NCBI GenBank assembly: GCA_951230915.1
Contig: OX579638.1
Span: 28,910,696 to 28,974,695, forward strand
DNA length: 64,000 bases
DNA from: Antitrichia curtipendula
Taxonomy: Eukaryota > Streptophyta > Bryopsida > Hypnales > Leucodontaceae
Direction of reading: 5' to 3'
The notes under the pieces were generated by a model, which was given only the letters and a program-made list of their open reading frames with translations, searched no databases and was not told the origin of the DNA. This document shows positions 1 through 10,626 of this stretch, one piece after another. The first letter of the stretch is position 1. Every line of letters starts with the position of its first letter. The position numbers and the translations under genes were made by a program.

Positions 1-152
1 CGACAGGGTTTGTAACAAAGAGTAAAGAGAGTGCAGAGTACCCTAAATCACAGGACAACAACAACAGCCTTCACCCTAGTTTTAATTGCACTGTTCTAAA
101 GCTTCGCATTGCATGCACGAAAAGGAAATGAGGGTTGCATTTAAAAACTTAC

Positions 153-205
153 GGGGCGTTCCAATCTACTTGACCTCCTGTACGCAGAGCTGAAGTCCCT
201 GCCAT
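153..205 (-). CDS. First coding exon of an unrecognised gene that leaves the window on the left (partial)
   Basis: Reading the minus strand, an ATG at 205-203 opens a frame of 17 complete codons plus two bases, beginning MAGTSALRTGG and reaching QVDWNAP just before a canonical donor (GTAAGT, 152-147). Immediately upstream (206-243) is a short leader preceded by a T-rich tract and a good acceptor (CAG at 246-244). The intron that starts at 152 runs out of the window, so the rest of the protein is not visible. I do not recognise the protein from these residues. The call rests on the start codon, the coding-looking composition and the matched splice signals on both sides. It could still be chance. 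Confidence 0.45.
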
Positions 206-1040
206 CGTACCGACAGCTTGCCCGAGTCCGGAATGCAATACAACTGTACGAAAATCGACGGATGCCAAAAAAAAGTCATACGATCCAATCACTACAACAG
301 AATGTGAAGACTAGTTTCGACAGCAAAACAATATTTTCCAGATGCATTGAACTATCTTACTGCCATAATTCAAGCCTGATCACATTCAGCACAAAACTAG
401 AAATTGCAACCTTGAACGACGACACATTTAGGCCAATTGAAACTGAAAAGTCACGATACTAGGAAATTAATGCAGAACATGCCTAGTATCGATTTCAAAA
501 CAAGCAATGCCATGACTGTCTTACTACATGCATCATTCGAGAACTGAGAACATTCAAAATAATAATGTAAATGGGGGATTTCAGTCGAGAAGGGATGCGA
601 GCTGGAAAGTGGAAAGGATAATTAGGAGCTCGAGTATAATTATGAAGACTGTCTAACGCCGCGCACTTGAATCGGTAGTTCTCTCCCTCTAGAAATGAAG
701 CCAGTCTGTGCAAATGGAAATAAAAAACTCAAACAATGAACGCCGGCGGAAGAATGTGCAGGAAACTCACCTCTGGAGTCAAGTTCGCGCACACATTCGC
801 CACAACAAATCCGGTGCGCAGCTCACGAAACGTCTCCTTCGGCAAATGCTTGGCCGCCAACTTCCACCACCTTGCGCGCCCGTCTCCACCAGCAAATGCT
901 GGGTCGCCAAAACGAGGAATCTCACGCGCTCGTCTCCACCAACGACAGCTTCCACCCACAGACTGGAAACGGAATTCGATCGCCTCCCTCCCCTCCGTAA
1001 ATGACGACGCCCCACGCGCAACCGCCTTCAACGCTCCGCC
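206..1040 (-). promoter_or_regulatory. Spliced 5' leader and probable promoter of the left-edge minus-strand gene
   Basis: On the minus strand a candidate leader exon ends at 771 with GAG followed by GTGAGT (770-765). The matching acceptor is at 246-244, giving a leader intron of about 527 bases (244-770). The stretch 771-1040 is much richer in GC than the surrounding DNA, as expected for a leader or promoter, and carries open frames on both strands that resemble no family I know. The start of transcription cannot be placed. Inferred from splice signals and composition only. Confidence 0.35.
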
Positions 1041-1058
1041 CACAACTCCTGGACACTT

Positions 1059-1142
1059 GCGGCGTCAAACACAATCAAACTCGCGGCGTCAAGCACAATC
1101 AAACTCGCCTCGTCAAGCACAATCAAAATCGCGGCGTCAAAC
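1059..1142. repeat. 24-bp tandem repeat, about 3.5 copies
   Basis: Units start at 1059, 1083, 1107 and 1131 and share the core GGCGTCAA-CACAATCAAA with one or two changes per copy; the fourth is partial. The length is a multiple of three, so the open frame across it on the plus strand (736-1392) reads as a repeated Q/S/R-rich peptide. That frame shows no recognisable domain and I do not call it a gene. Confidence 0.8.
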
Positions 1143-1404
1143 ACTCATGAATCGGTCAAGTTCGCGCACACTCCGCAGCGGAACACAAGCTCTGCAGGGA
1201 ACACGAAAGGGAACTCTCCAGCTGCACACGACATCGGGTGAAGGGGGAGAGCACTCGATATTGTGTGCACTGGAGAAGAGAAACCCAACTCCCCCTGTCG
1301 ACGTGGCGCTGTCAGGGGAGAGACGACAGAGGAAATCATTGTCAGCCCTCCTCATCATTACTGAGAAATCTACGGTTTCGGGTCACTCATGACCCTAAAC
1401 GAAG

Positions 1405-1530
1405 TCATAAGTGAATATTAACTTACCACAAGTGAAAATGAAGTTATCATCATTGAAAATGGGATACCATAAGTGAAAATGAAGTTACCATGAACTTATC
1501 ATAAATGAGAATTAAGTTACTCTCTTTTCC
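1405..1530. repeat. Degenerate tandem repeat of about 25-35 bp
   Basis: The phrase CATAAGTGAAAATGAAGTTA recurs with small changes around 1406, 1430, 1470 and 1500, marking the switch from the GC-balanced leader region to AT-rich DNA. No coding potential is seen. Confidence 0.6.
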
Positions 1531-2360
1531 ATTTATACTCATAGTCATAGTTACTTGCATGTCTTGAACTCCTCTATTAGTAAGTTATAGGCTTCAAATA
1601 TGAAAGTCTAAATGCCCCAAAAATTAAACAAACTCTCAAATGAAAAAATAAAGTGTTTTCTTATAGAAATCGATTCTAATAAAATTCATGTAATGATTCA
1701 AATCATATATAAAACCTTCAATCATAGGGTGATACTAAAAATATAAGAGTATAAGAGGGTTTAGCGATGTTAGATCCAGGAAAACATGAAGTCCAAAGTC
1801 CTTATTCCCATCATAGAACCTTTCAAACAAACATTTTTTATGCCCCAAAATTGAAATTTTTGTTTTTAAGCACCGCAAGTTGACCATGTTTTAATACTAT
1901 AACTCCGCGAGCGACTATGAGAACGGAGTGCAAATTATTAGATAACTGAAACTGCAAGATGCTTTCATTATATTGGAAGACAAAAAAATTTGAGACAGTC
2001 ACCTCCCTCAATATATTTATTGCTATTAATTAGAATTATGAATAGCAAAGCGTGAAGACCCCAATTTCATGATCAAATTCATTTTTCTCGCTACCGGATT
2101 TAGGTCCTGCATTTTCTGGGTATATTGTGGCCTAACTTCAGTTGCATCCTAAATCAATGATAAATTTCCGGTGGCTTCCAATTCTAAGGCTTTAGCAAAG
2201 TAAAGCGCTTGCATTCAAATTGGATTAGCAGAGGGACAGCGGAGGATTTTCACTGAAACACCAAATTGGAAGGCAATATTGAACTTCTAAAAATCTGACT
2301 CAAATTAGACAAAAACACTGTCTTCAAATTGTATAGATAATTAACTTAAGTTTTTAAGTA
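1531..2360. other. AT-rich intergenic DNA, no gene seen
   Basis: No open frame with family resemblance, no tRNA-like cloverleaf and no obvious terminal repeats were seen here. Confidence 0.6.
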
Positions 2361-3071
2361 AAAGGTAGAAGTTGTAATACTCCGCTCATGAAGTTAAGAT
2401 TCATGAGCAGAAATAATCCATGCACCTTTTCCCAAAATGGATCAAGTAACTAAAAAATGGGACTCAAAACGACAACACATTCAAATGGGAGTTTTCCATT
2501 GAAATGAGAGGTTATTTAAAAAAAACTCAACGAAAAGTATTATATCAATTCAGCTAAAATTGAAAGGTTTTCTTGTCAATTTAAGTCGATTCGAGTTAAA
2601 TTGATAGAAAACCTTTCAGATTTGACCTAATATTGAAAGGTCTTATGTCAATTTAAGTCGATTCGAGTTAAATTGATAGAAAACCTTTCAGATTTGACCT
2701 AATATTGAAAGGTTTTATATCAATTTAACTCAATTCGAGTTAAACGGATAGAAAATCTTTCAAGATTTGACCTAATATTGAAAGGTTTTATGTCAATTTA
2801 CATCAAACCTTTCATTTTCAATGCGAGTTGTTGATTTAAATTGAGATCAACATGATTATTTTGGGAGGTCCTCAATCTCCCAAACTAATGAATATAATGT
2901 TACTCCCGGCGTCTTGCGGTTCAAAGAAACCTCATTCCATAGGTCCTATTCAAAATAGTACACGTTGGGATGAAAAAAAAAATGTAGAAGTTGTAAATAC
3001 TCCGCTCATGAAGTTAAGATTCATGAGCGGAAACAATCCATGCAACTTTTCTCCAAAATGGACCACGTAAC
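2361..3071. repeat. Compound repeat: 90-bp direct repeats flanking a tandem array
   Basis: A stretch of about 90 bases at 2361-2450 recurs in the same orientation at about 2979-3071 with few changes. Both copies start near GTAGAAGTTGTAA and end near CAAGTAAC/CACGTAAC. Each copy holds a hairpin; in the second it is a perfect 10-bp stem, CCGCTCATGA (3002-3011) with TCATGAGCGG (3021-3030) around a nine-base loop. Between the two lies the 73-bp tandem array. The layout resembles a small terminal-direct-repeat element or an internal duplication, but no flanking target duplication is evident. Confidence 0.75.
2561..2830. repeat. 73-bp tandem array with internal palindromes, about 3.6 copies
   Basis: Units start at about 2561, 2634, 2706 and 2779, a period of 72-73 bases. 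Each unit contains two nested inverted repeats: TGAAAGGTTTT pairs with AAAACCTTTCA, and TCAATTTAA pairs with TTAAATTGA around a CGATTCG-like centre, so each full unit can fold into a hairpin. The last copy is truncated. Confidence 0.85.
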
Positions 3072-5100
3072 CTAGAAGAACGATGTAGTCCAAATACAAG
3101 TTTACTTAGTGATAATTTCTAAATCATTTGTGACAAATCTCAAAATCCATTAAGCATGAATTTAGAAAACTTGAACAAAAAGTTCTGGAACCGGTAATCC
3201 AAAAATCATCTATCTAAAATCAAAGACTCTAGAATTGACCACCCTAAACCATGAAGTATACACCTAAACTTTAAACCAATAACCATGACCCTGAAATGAA
3301 TTAATCCTAAGCCTGAGCATTATTAGTCATGAACAATGCCCTCCTGAATGCTAAACCTTAAACCCAAAAATCATGACTCTTCACATGTTAAACTTCAACC
3401 GTACAAGTGTGTACTTTGTGTCCTTAAACCGCGGACAATCGCCCTTATAACCGTGGAACCCAGACCTTAAGACTTCAGTCATTCAAATATAAAATATCAA
3501 GTATGAACACCTGTGAACCTGAAATTATTGTGAATTCTTTTTGCAAATGAGGGGATTCAGGTGAAAATTAATCCTTCATTTAATAAAAAATGAGGGGTTC
3601 AATAGTTACCTCTTTTTTTGGAGAATTTGTTTTTGTTTTGGATTCCAATGCTCTAGAATTTCATTGGAAACGTTAACCTCTAAATACCGAAGGCCTGTTT
3701 TTTGCCTCTTTGAATTTACTCTATATTGAACTAGAGGCCAACCTTTTGATAAGTTGAATCAAATTTTGGGCTATTGTAACCATAGAAATTCAAACTACAC
3801 ATGTTAAATATCACATAGGAAAAGGAAAGTAACACAACAACATCATAATTTGTATCAATTGAAAGATTGTAATGTTTGATCATCAGTGTGTTAAAACTAT
3901 GAAAACCTTTCATTCTCCTTTTGCATGTCAAATCTAAAACATTCAAGACCCCCAAAATATGAGGTTGAAGGGCCTAATCAAATATATAAGCCCAATCATT
4001 TTATGACATCTCAAAATCTACACTACCAATTTTTATAAAGAATTCCTAGTGTCAATGATTTTTTCATTAAAATCTAGAGTATTTGAGGCAAATTTCCAAG
4101 ACCCTTGAACAATACAAGAAGTCAAGATTGCAATGGAACCCTTTGCACAAATTTTGAATAGGAAAAATCATAATCATTTATGCCCCAAAATTGGTTTTTG
4201 GGTTTACGGTTAGACTTAAAAAAGAATCTTCCAATAATATTTTCTACTAAAAATAGGAATTTGGTACGGTTTGACTTTTAGTGAAATTCATTTGCATCTT
4301 AAGAAAGGGTTCCAAAAAAAGTTTCTTAGACACCACCTACGAGGGCCTTGCACCCTACATCCTAAATCCTAAACCCTTAAAACCCTAAACCCTAAAATCC
4401 TAAAAATCCTAATCCGTAAACCCTATTTTTTGGCCTTGTGTAGCTCCATCCCTCAAAAATAAATGGGTTGCATCGAGCCTACTAGTATATGAAGAAATTT
4501 GAAGAAAATTTAGATGACAATGCCAAATTGCTCTAATTTTTTTTAAATTTTGAATGAAAATGTCATGTATAAAGGACAATCATCGAAAAATGTGGATGAA
4601 AACATAACTCCATATAAAATTTAGCTGAATACTAAAATATTTGGCTAGAGCATTTTCTTGTAAGTTGCCACCTCAACACTTCTTCGGAAACCACCTAAAC
4701 CTAACTGGTGCCTTGGCCATTTAGGGGTTCCAGTACAGACTAATGATCATAGAAGTCGCTAAATTTTGCTCCATTGCTACTGAAAAACTTCAGGAGCTAA
4801 AAGTGTATTAAAAAAAATCCTTGAAAAAATTAGATTTTAGTCAAGATTGCAACAAACAATAGAATTTGGTAGGCAATGTGCAACTTCCTCTATATTGAAA
4901 TTAGCAACTATTTTGGTTGTTTTGTATTATAGTACTCCCAATGATTCTTTAAAACTTGCAAAATCCTATCTTCTTTATTTTTTCTAATACTACTCACCCT
5001 CAAGGTAGCCAAAATTGAGTCCCATTTGTCTTGAGGAGGTAGCATATTGCACTAAATCCTAATAACCTAGGTAACATGTTTCACTAAATTCAGTAAAGCA
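3072..5100. other. AT-rich intergenic DNA, no gene seen
   Basis: No convincing coding region. The part at 3230-3500 is rich in CTAAACC/ACCATGA-like words, a weak degenerate simple repeat that shades into the telomere-like tract near 4350. Confidence 0.55.
4351..4426. repeat. Degenerate interstitial telomere-like tract (CCCTAAA type)
   Basis: About ten imperfect copies of CCCTAAA-like heptamers (CCTAAAT, CCTAAAC, CCCTTAAA, CCCTAAA) lie in direct order. This is the Arabidopsis-type telomere unit, commonly found degraded inside plant chromosomes. Confidence 0.65.
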
Positions 5101-6240
5101 GTTCTGGGATCACTGGTACACACCCTAAAACCGCAGGCGGTCTGGGGCTAAGGAAAACAAACCCCCGCTCCTCGCCTAAACCGACTGACAGATTGAACCA
5201 AAAAAGTTTCCTACCTATAGAGCACATTAGGCACGGAACAGACCAGGGCACAGCAATTCTGGAAACGTTATATTGGTATTCAAGTCATTAGATCGCCTTG
5301 AGGTGGAGGGACACAGAGCTACTCGTCCAAGTATTGACCTGGACGCGTGTGAAATCCGGGAAATGAAAGTCTGGAAGACCGAATCCTCTTTGCTCGAAGC
5401 ATCATTGACTCCTCTGAAACCGTGCACGGATACCATCCTTGAATGCGGCGAATTTCAGAATGTCAGTGAAGATCCGGAATGCAGGGAACACTGGAGCTGC
5501 GAATTTCCATTCACAAAGTCAAGAGCCCCACGCCCTCCTTCCTTGTGGTTGGAGCAACGCGAAATTCGAGAGTTCATTCCACTTCCAAAGTGTAAAACCG
5601 CACATACTCCACGTCTTGATTGCGGCTCGGCAATCTAGAACGCATCCAACCAACATTTGAAAAAAAGGAACGCTTGAAAATTTGAAAACTCACGGCGGGA
5701 ATCCACAGCTCTTCAATTCCAGTGCAGGTGTTTTATAACCCGAAACGAACCTTCAGCTTCTCCTTTTCGCTTGCACATGTGAACAAGTGGAGCACGCTGC
5801 GGGGGAGTGGAGTCGGTGTCTACCGGTATAGGCGACGAGATTGGAGTGGAGGCGGACGATGCTTTGACCGGGCCGTTATTCACGAGGTAAGCAATGCATT
5901 CCTATCAACTACAGTGGAATTTTGAGCCTGAGTGTTTCATCAGTCGAATGCATGCCACTGCAATTTCGTGAAACGCTTCAAGTGCGTGTAGATTCAGAGT
6001 GCAGAAGAGTCCGACTGCGGGTGGTTGCTCCGAGCAATAGATTTACTTAGGATAAACTCACCTAGTGAAGCTCACCTAGTGAAGCGATCACCACGCTCTG
6101 GTGACATAGAGGTTCACTTGGAGACGGCAGAAGACAGAGCTTAATGTGCCTGTAAATACAGCCACAGTGCCGTCGTATGTTGAGGACAAAGTCTAGATAC
6201 GGTGATATACGATAGAGTAGTACGCGTACGTATCAGACAG
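5101..6240. other. GC-balanced segment left of the DUF7869 gene, unassigned
   Basis: Base composition changes sharply from AT-rich to balanced near 5100 and stays so until about 11,800, so this stretch probably belongs to the same inserted block or to a buried gene. Open frames exist on both strands (for example 5273-5638 on plus), but none resembles a family I know, and codons look unconstrained. Degenerate relatives of the 18-bp palindrome found further right (for example near 6192-6210) begin to appear at its right end. Confidence 0.4.
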
Positions 6241-6814
6241 GATCGTAATATCCCACGATCGGTGATTCTGAAGTTTAGTGACTCCCGTTGATCTCTGAAT
6301 GGAGGAAATCAGCGACCCAGAAATCGGAGGATCACAGGATCGTAGTATCGTGGGATCTCACAATCTTGGTTTCGTGGGATGCAACGATTCACTACACCAA
6401 ATTTGGTTTTGGGTCTCGTTAACTCGGGACTATGTCTTCTTCGGTTCCCGACGACCAAGGGATCCAGCTATCTCTCTTTCTAATGAGCAGATCTCGGGAT
6501 CTCTGTTTCGTGGATCCTAGAATGTTTTGGTCGTGGGATCACACGACAGATTAGATATGAGATTGGGATCTGCCTGCATAATTATGTTCGTTTACTTGTT
6601 TATTAGCATTTCACTCCCTCCAGGCGTAATTCGGTAGGAGGATCGTGGGATGCCACGATCTCTGAAAAGGGTGACCCAACGGCCTGTGTGTCATGGGTTC
6701 CAACGACGCATTGATCCTTGGTGTGTGGACCTTTCTGTCTAGTTCCAGTGGCCTACTCTTCAATGTACGTACTGGCTTAGTGCTCCCTTCATGGGCATCG
6801 TATGATCTCACGAT
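6241..6814. repeat. Left cluster of 18-bp near-palindromes (consensus ATCGTGRGATCYCACGAT)
   Basis: Clear copies lie at 6241-6260, 6347-6364, 6371-6388, 6530-6547, 6641-6660 and 6797-6814, and a more degenerate one at about 6324-6341. The half-site is ATCGTG/CACGAT around a GGGATC-like centre; the 6641 copy is GATCGTGGGATGCCACGATC. They stand upstream of the DUF7869 gene and match the copies in its intron and downstream. Such clusters are typical of subterminal transposase-binding sites or of operator-like sites; which one applies here is inference. Confidence 0.8.
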
Positions 6815-7080
6815 CGCTTGTGGACATGGGGTACTCTATTCATTTGCCAAGACCTGCTATCCTTAGATTCCCTGACACTATTGTTGATGATTGACTAGGT
6901 ATCTTGTATATCGTACTGCAAGTGTTTCCTTAGTAGTCAGTCGGAACTGAAGACATTGTCGTCAGGTTCCTTGGCTACGAAGGGAACGCCGATCTCTTAA
7001 CTAAACTAACTCCTGGTATAGTTCATGATTTTTGTAGGTTCAACAAATCTTCGAGATCTCTTCGCCATAAATCACCGAGA

Positions 7081-9708
7081 ATGGATTCATTTAGTGAGTC
7101 CTCTGCTGATGCGATTGTTCCATATGTATGCGGTGAGCATGCGGGAAGTGGATCACAGGAGTCCAGCAATGAATCTCCATCATTCTTGATCGGTGATTGG
7201 GTTAAGCTGTTTGTTCCTGGATACGGTGAAGTCGGATCCGGGATTGTTAAGGAGGTTCGTCCTCAGGGCCAGTGGCTAGGTGTGCCTCTACCTGTAGAGC
7301 CCTGGATTTATATTCTGGTGCAGCCTCATTCCATAAAGTTAGAGTTCCAGAACTTAAGATTTAACCCCCAACACAGGAGTTATAGAACATTGTATGATGT
7401 TCAGGGATGTGTCGTGCTGTGGAGAATCGCCGACGTTGTAAGAGCGTCGAGGGATCCCCCAATGGATCCCTGTCCATATATTCGCCAAGGGGCCTGGTTT
7501 GCACTTGATGTTCATCGGAAAGACGAATGGGGACTCCACGTTTCGTCGGGCCGTATCATTTGCTGGAGGGCGGAGGATCATTTCCAGGATGAAACACTTG
7601 GTGAGGGCTTCGTGGGTGTATTAGTCCTTGATGTTTTTGTGGGTAACGAGGAAGCCATAATGTCGCACGAGAGGTGGCCATTGTCGGAGTGCTGGTTTCC
7701 AAGCGGTCGGTCGTTGAAGGAGACCGTGGATCATTTCGCCGCCAATCCAGATACAGACGACCCTCTCGCTTATCTCGGAGGTAGAATGAAAGCACCATAT
7801 CGCTTTGTAGTCCGTAAACCCAGTATAAAGCTGAAGGAATCACAGTTAGACCGGAAAACGGCAGACAAAGAGATCCGCAAAGTGAGCTCGCAAAAGTGCT
7901 GCAAACATCTGTGTTGTCAGCATTTTAACCACGAGTTGACGCTGTTGCTTAGGCAGAAATACTACTTGAAGTCGTTTGAGGACCGCCGCGAATATGGGAT
8001 TGCAGTGGGAGGGCAGCTCCACGAAATGAATAGAGATCGGAAGCGAAAATTCATCACACTACAGGGAGTGGAAGTTTGTGGTACGGTGTGGTACATAATT
8101 CACGGAATCCCAAAGTCGACCTACCACACTTACATCGAGATGTACAACAACGGCGTGAATTCGGGGACGCACGGAAACAAAGGGATTAAGCGACCAAGGA
8201 CTCGAACTGTTCAGGTTATAGGGACTATGAAAGCCATTATTGACGAGAACGCTGATCAAATGCCCCACCAAATGCGCAGTATCGGTAATGGCCGAGTGGA
8301 CACTCTTAAATATCTGCCTGCAGGCAGAAACTGGAAACGAGTCCAAGCGGATGCTAATGAGGTAAACCCATTGATTTTGAGTAATGCAGTTAGTGATCGT
8401 GAGATCCCTCGATTGGATCAACGATCGTGGGATGTCACGATCGTTTCTCTGGAATAATGTTTGTCATTTTCGTTCGCTGGCTCTTTTTGCTCGTACTGTT
8501 TCTGAAGCTTAGTCGTTCTGTTTTTCCAGTTGAATGTCGACTACGGTCTGCCGCCCGTTAGCCAGTCGACCATTAGTAGAATTAAGAAGGACCACTTCAA
8601 CAACGTCCACATTAAGCCTGTTGGGAGTTCGTTCGCAAAATGTACCCTGTGCGACGATCTACAGCAGTACATCCTGAAGTTCCCGAAGGGAAGCCCCCAA
8701 TACGTGGAGTTCATGAATCAGAGGGCTCATCATCTAAATCACCAAGCGTCTTACCGTCGTCTGTATGCCTCTTGGCGTGAGGAATCCAAACGAGATCCAC
8801 GGAGAATTTTATGTATAATTCACGACAAGATGGATACGGCGAAGACGGCTCTCCCTAGAATGCGGGTGACGACAAAGGCCACGACGGGTTTGGGGCAGCT
8901 TCCCATGAGCGTCACAGGAATGGTAGCTCATGGTCATGGTGACGGTGCGTACGCCCATTATGCTCCATCTTGTTGGCCGACAGACTCCAACTTCACCATT
9001 TCGTCTTTGGCGAGGTTGTTGCGCCGACTGGAGGGTCCATCGATTCGAGAGGCAGGCGACCTCTTTCCATACCCTCCGGCGAATCCAATGTTTGAGGCAC
9101 TGCTCATAGGAAAGTCGAGATGTATGGACAGCCTGACTCTCATTGAACCAGGAGCTCAGGTCGGTAGGACCCCCCTTCCTGAAAAGTTATATCTTCAACT
9201 CGACAACTCTGCTAAGGATAACAAGAACAAATACCTAATGGCGTTCTTGTCGTTGCTCACTGCACGAGGTGTCTTCAAGGAAATTCAGGTCGGGTTTCTA
9301 CTAGTCGGACATACTCACGAGGATATCGATGCCTATTTCAGCCACCTTTCGAAGGCGCTCAAGACCAAGAACACTTTCGTCGTCGCTGACCTCATGAAAG
9401 CCTTCATGCAGTCCCAAGAATTGTCATTTCTGCCGGAGTTTATACAGGAGGTGGGGGATTTCAAGGCGTTCGTGGAGGGTTACCAGACCGGTGGCTCCGA
9501 AAGATTAATTGGATTGGGGGAGATGCACCTGTTCAAGTTCTACGTGGACACTGATGGGGTCCCCGTCATGAATTACAAGGAGTCAGCGGTTGATTCAAAG
9601 TGGCTTCCGTCTAATAAACCTTCTCAACGCATTTGGAGGAGAGATGAAAATGGTCGCCCCATGCTCCCTCACAGTTGTCCGAAGCCTGTTCCATTTAAGC
9701 CCACGTAG
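7081..9708 (+). CDS. DUF7869-type transposase-like protein, main part up to an in-frame TAG
   Basis: Two exons, 7081-8361 and 8530-9708. The intron (8362-8529, GTAAAC to CCAG) joins codon 427 to TTGAATGTC in phase 0, giving 819 residues before TAG at 9706. Residues about 35-90 (GDWVKLFVPGYGEVGSG) look like a small beta-rich tudor/BAH-like module, and a Cys/His cluster (KCCKHLCCQH) lies near 280. The C-terminal part carries CTLC (Cys465, Cys468) with HHLNH near 494-498, HDKMD (Asp526, Asp529), LQLDN (Asp652) and GHTHEDID (His688, Asp692, Asp694). The last three form the acidic/His pattern of this RNase H-like, transposase-like family. The family name is from memory and the function is unproven. 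The ATG at 7081 is the first in frame; a possible acceptor at 7038 suggests a spliced leader. Palindrome clusters flank the gene, consistent with a mobile element. No partner gene is visible. Confidence 0.75.
8362..8529 (+). other. Intron of the DUF7869 gene carrying two copies of the 18-bp palindrome
   Basis: Donor GTAAAC at 8362 and acceptor TTTTTCCAG ending at 8529; removal keeps the frame exactly. Inside lie ATCGTGAGATCCCTCGAT (8396-8413) and ATCGTGGGATGTCACGAT (8424-8441), ten bases apart. If unspliced, the frame from exon 1 ends at 8455-8457, so retention of the intron would give a 458-residue protein lacking the transposase-like domain. Confidence 0.75.
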
Positions 9709-10458
9709 GGCAACGAGGTTCCCGTCGCGGGTGGAAATCAAGAGAAGGCAAGGGAAATGGCGCGGAAAGCTACCGTGAACAAGGGTTTCATTTTGGTGGG
9801 ACTCGAGAAGTACATTCAGTACTGGCAACAAGGAATGTCAAAATGCGAGGAATTTGCAGCTGCATTCGGCCCTTACGTGGAATACTGGAAGTGCGTACTG
9901 GATGAGCTGAAGGAGCCACTACCTGAGTGTCCTCCGGAGTTGGTGGAAGGCTTCTGGCCACAGTATGATTGGAGGGTAGCGCAGAATGGAGTCCCTCGCC
10001 AAGGAAATCCCATGGATGTGATTCCGGAGGAAGAAGAGGAACCCGAACCTTATTGCGGCCCCGCAAATGAAGCGCCAATGGAAAGATTCAATCCGTGGCT
10101 GGACATACGACCGGGCTCATGGGTACTTCTTAGGCCGGAAGTCCCGGAAACATGTGCTGTTTGGCAAGGAAGAGCATTGTCTACTGTATGCAGACTGGAA
10201 AGAGACGCAAATTACGGGAAGTTTTTGATTCAGTATTGGCGACCCGATAACTCCGAAAGTACGCTGGAGTTGAGGTACCGGAATTGCTGATACGGTAAAT
10301 GGGTTGTTGAAGATTCAGCCCCTACCTGGGTTGACGCAGCTGCTGTGGCGTATGCGAATTGGTCGAAAATAGTGGATCCGAAATCGAGGACCATTCCTAA
10401 GAAGAGTAGGGAGGCTGCCTTGGCAAATTTGAATCGGGCAAACGTGTTGGACCCGTGA
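9709..10458 (+). pseudogene. In-frame C-terminal tail of the DUF7869 protein beyond two stop codons
   Basis: The frame of the upstream exon stays open after TAG (9706-9708) until TGA (10288-10290), and again until TGA (10456-10458). The translated text reads like one protein: an acidic linker (EEEEEPEP, near 10,030-10,050) leads to a WLDIRPGSWVLLR...WQGRALSTV module that looks like the small beta-rich end domain seen in relatives. The words after the second stop, YGKWVVEDSAPTWVDAAAV, continue it naturally. Each stop is one transition away from a likely sense codon (CAG or CGA to a stop, TGG to TGA). I infer nonsense decay. Stop readthrough or base-call error are alternatives. Confidence 0.7.
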
Positions 10459-10487
10459 TCAAGCGCCTTGTCCGAGAACAGTAATCC

Positions 10488-10626
10488 ATCGTGAGATCTC
10501 CCGACATACGGTGGAGTAGCGCGCCTATCGTGATATCTCACGATGCATTGCGAGGGTTGTCACGGCCATCATGTGATCTCACGATGCATTGTTCAGGTCG
10601 CTGCGAAAATCGTGAGATCCCACGAG
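10488..10626. repeat. Evenly spaced array of four 18-bp palindromes, period about 40 bp
   Basis: Copies start at 10488, 10527, 10568 and 10609 (steps of 39, 41 and 41 bases): ATCGTGAGATCTCCCGAC, ATCGTGATATCTCACGAT, ATCATGTGATCTCACGAT and ATCGTGAGATCCCACGAG. Two of them are followed by the same GCATTG. They begin 30 bases after the last stop of the tail. Four turns of the helix per step would put the sites on the same face of DNA, as in multi-site binding regions. Confidence 0.85.

Noticed and set aside
736..1392. A 218-codon plus-strand open frame
   Set aside because: It runs through the 24-bp tandem repeat and a GC-rich leader region, shows no domain, and overlaps the minus-strand leader signals; likely chance.
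5118..5140. CACTGGTACAC at 5,118 as a CACTA-type left end of the DUF7869 block
   Set aside because: No complementary right end was found near 11.7-12.6 kb, and the following sequence lacks CACTA-type subterminal order.
6299..6520. A 73-codon frame upstream of the DUF7869 gene
   Set aside because: It is made largely of translated palindrome copies and does not join the main frame through splice signals.
10488..10626. CRISPR-like array
   Set aside because: Four 18-bp palindromes with 40-bp steps look superficially similar, but copies vary, further copies are scattered on both sides, no cas genes exist, and the genome is eukaryotic.
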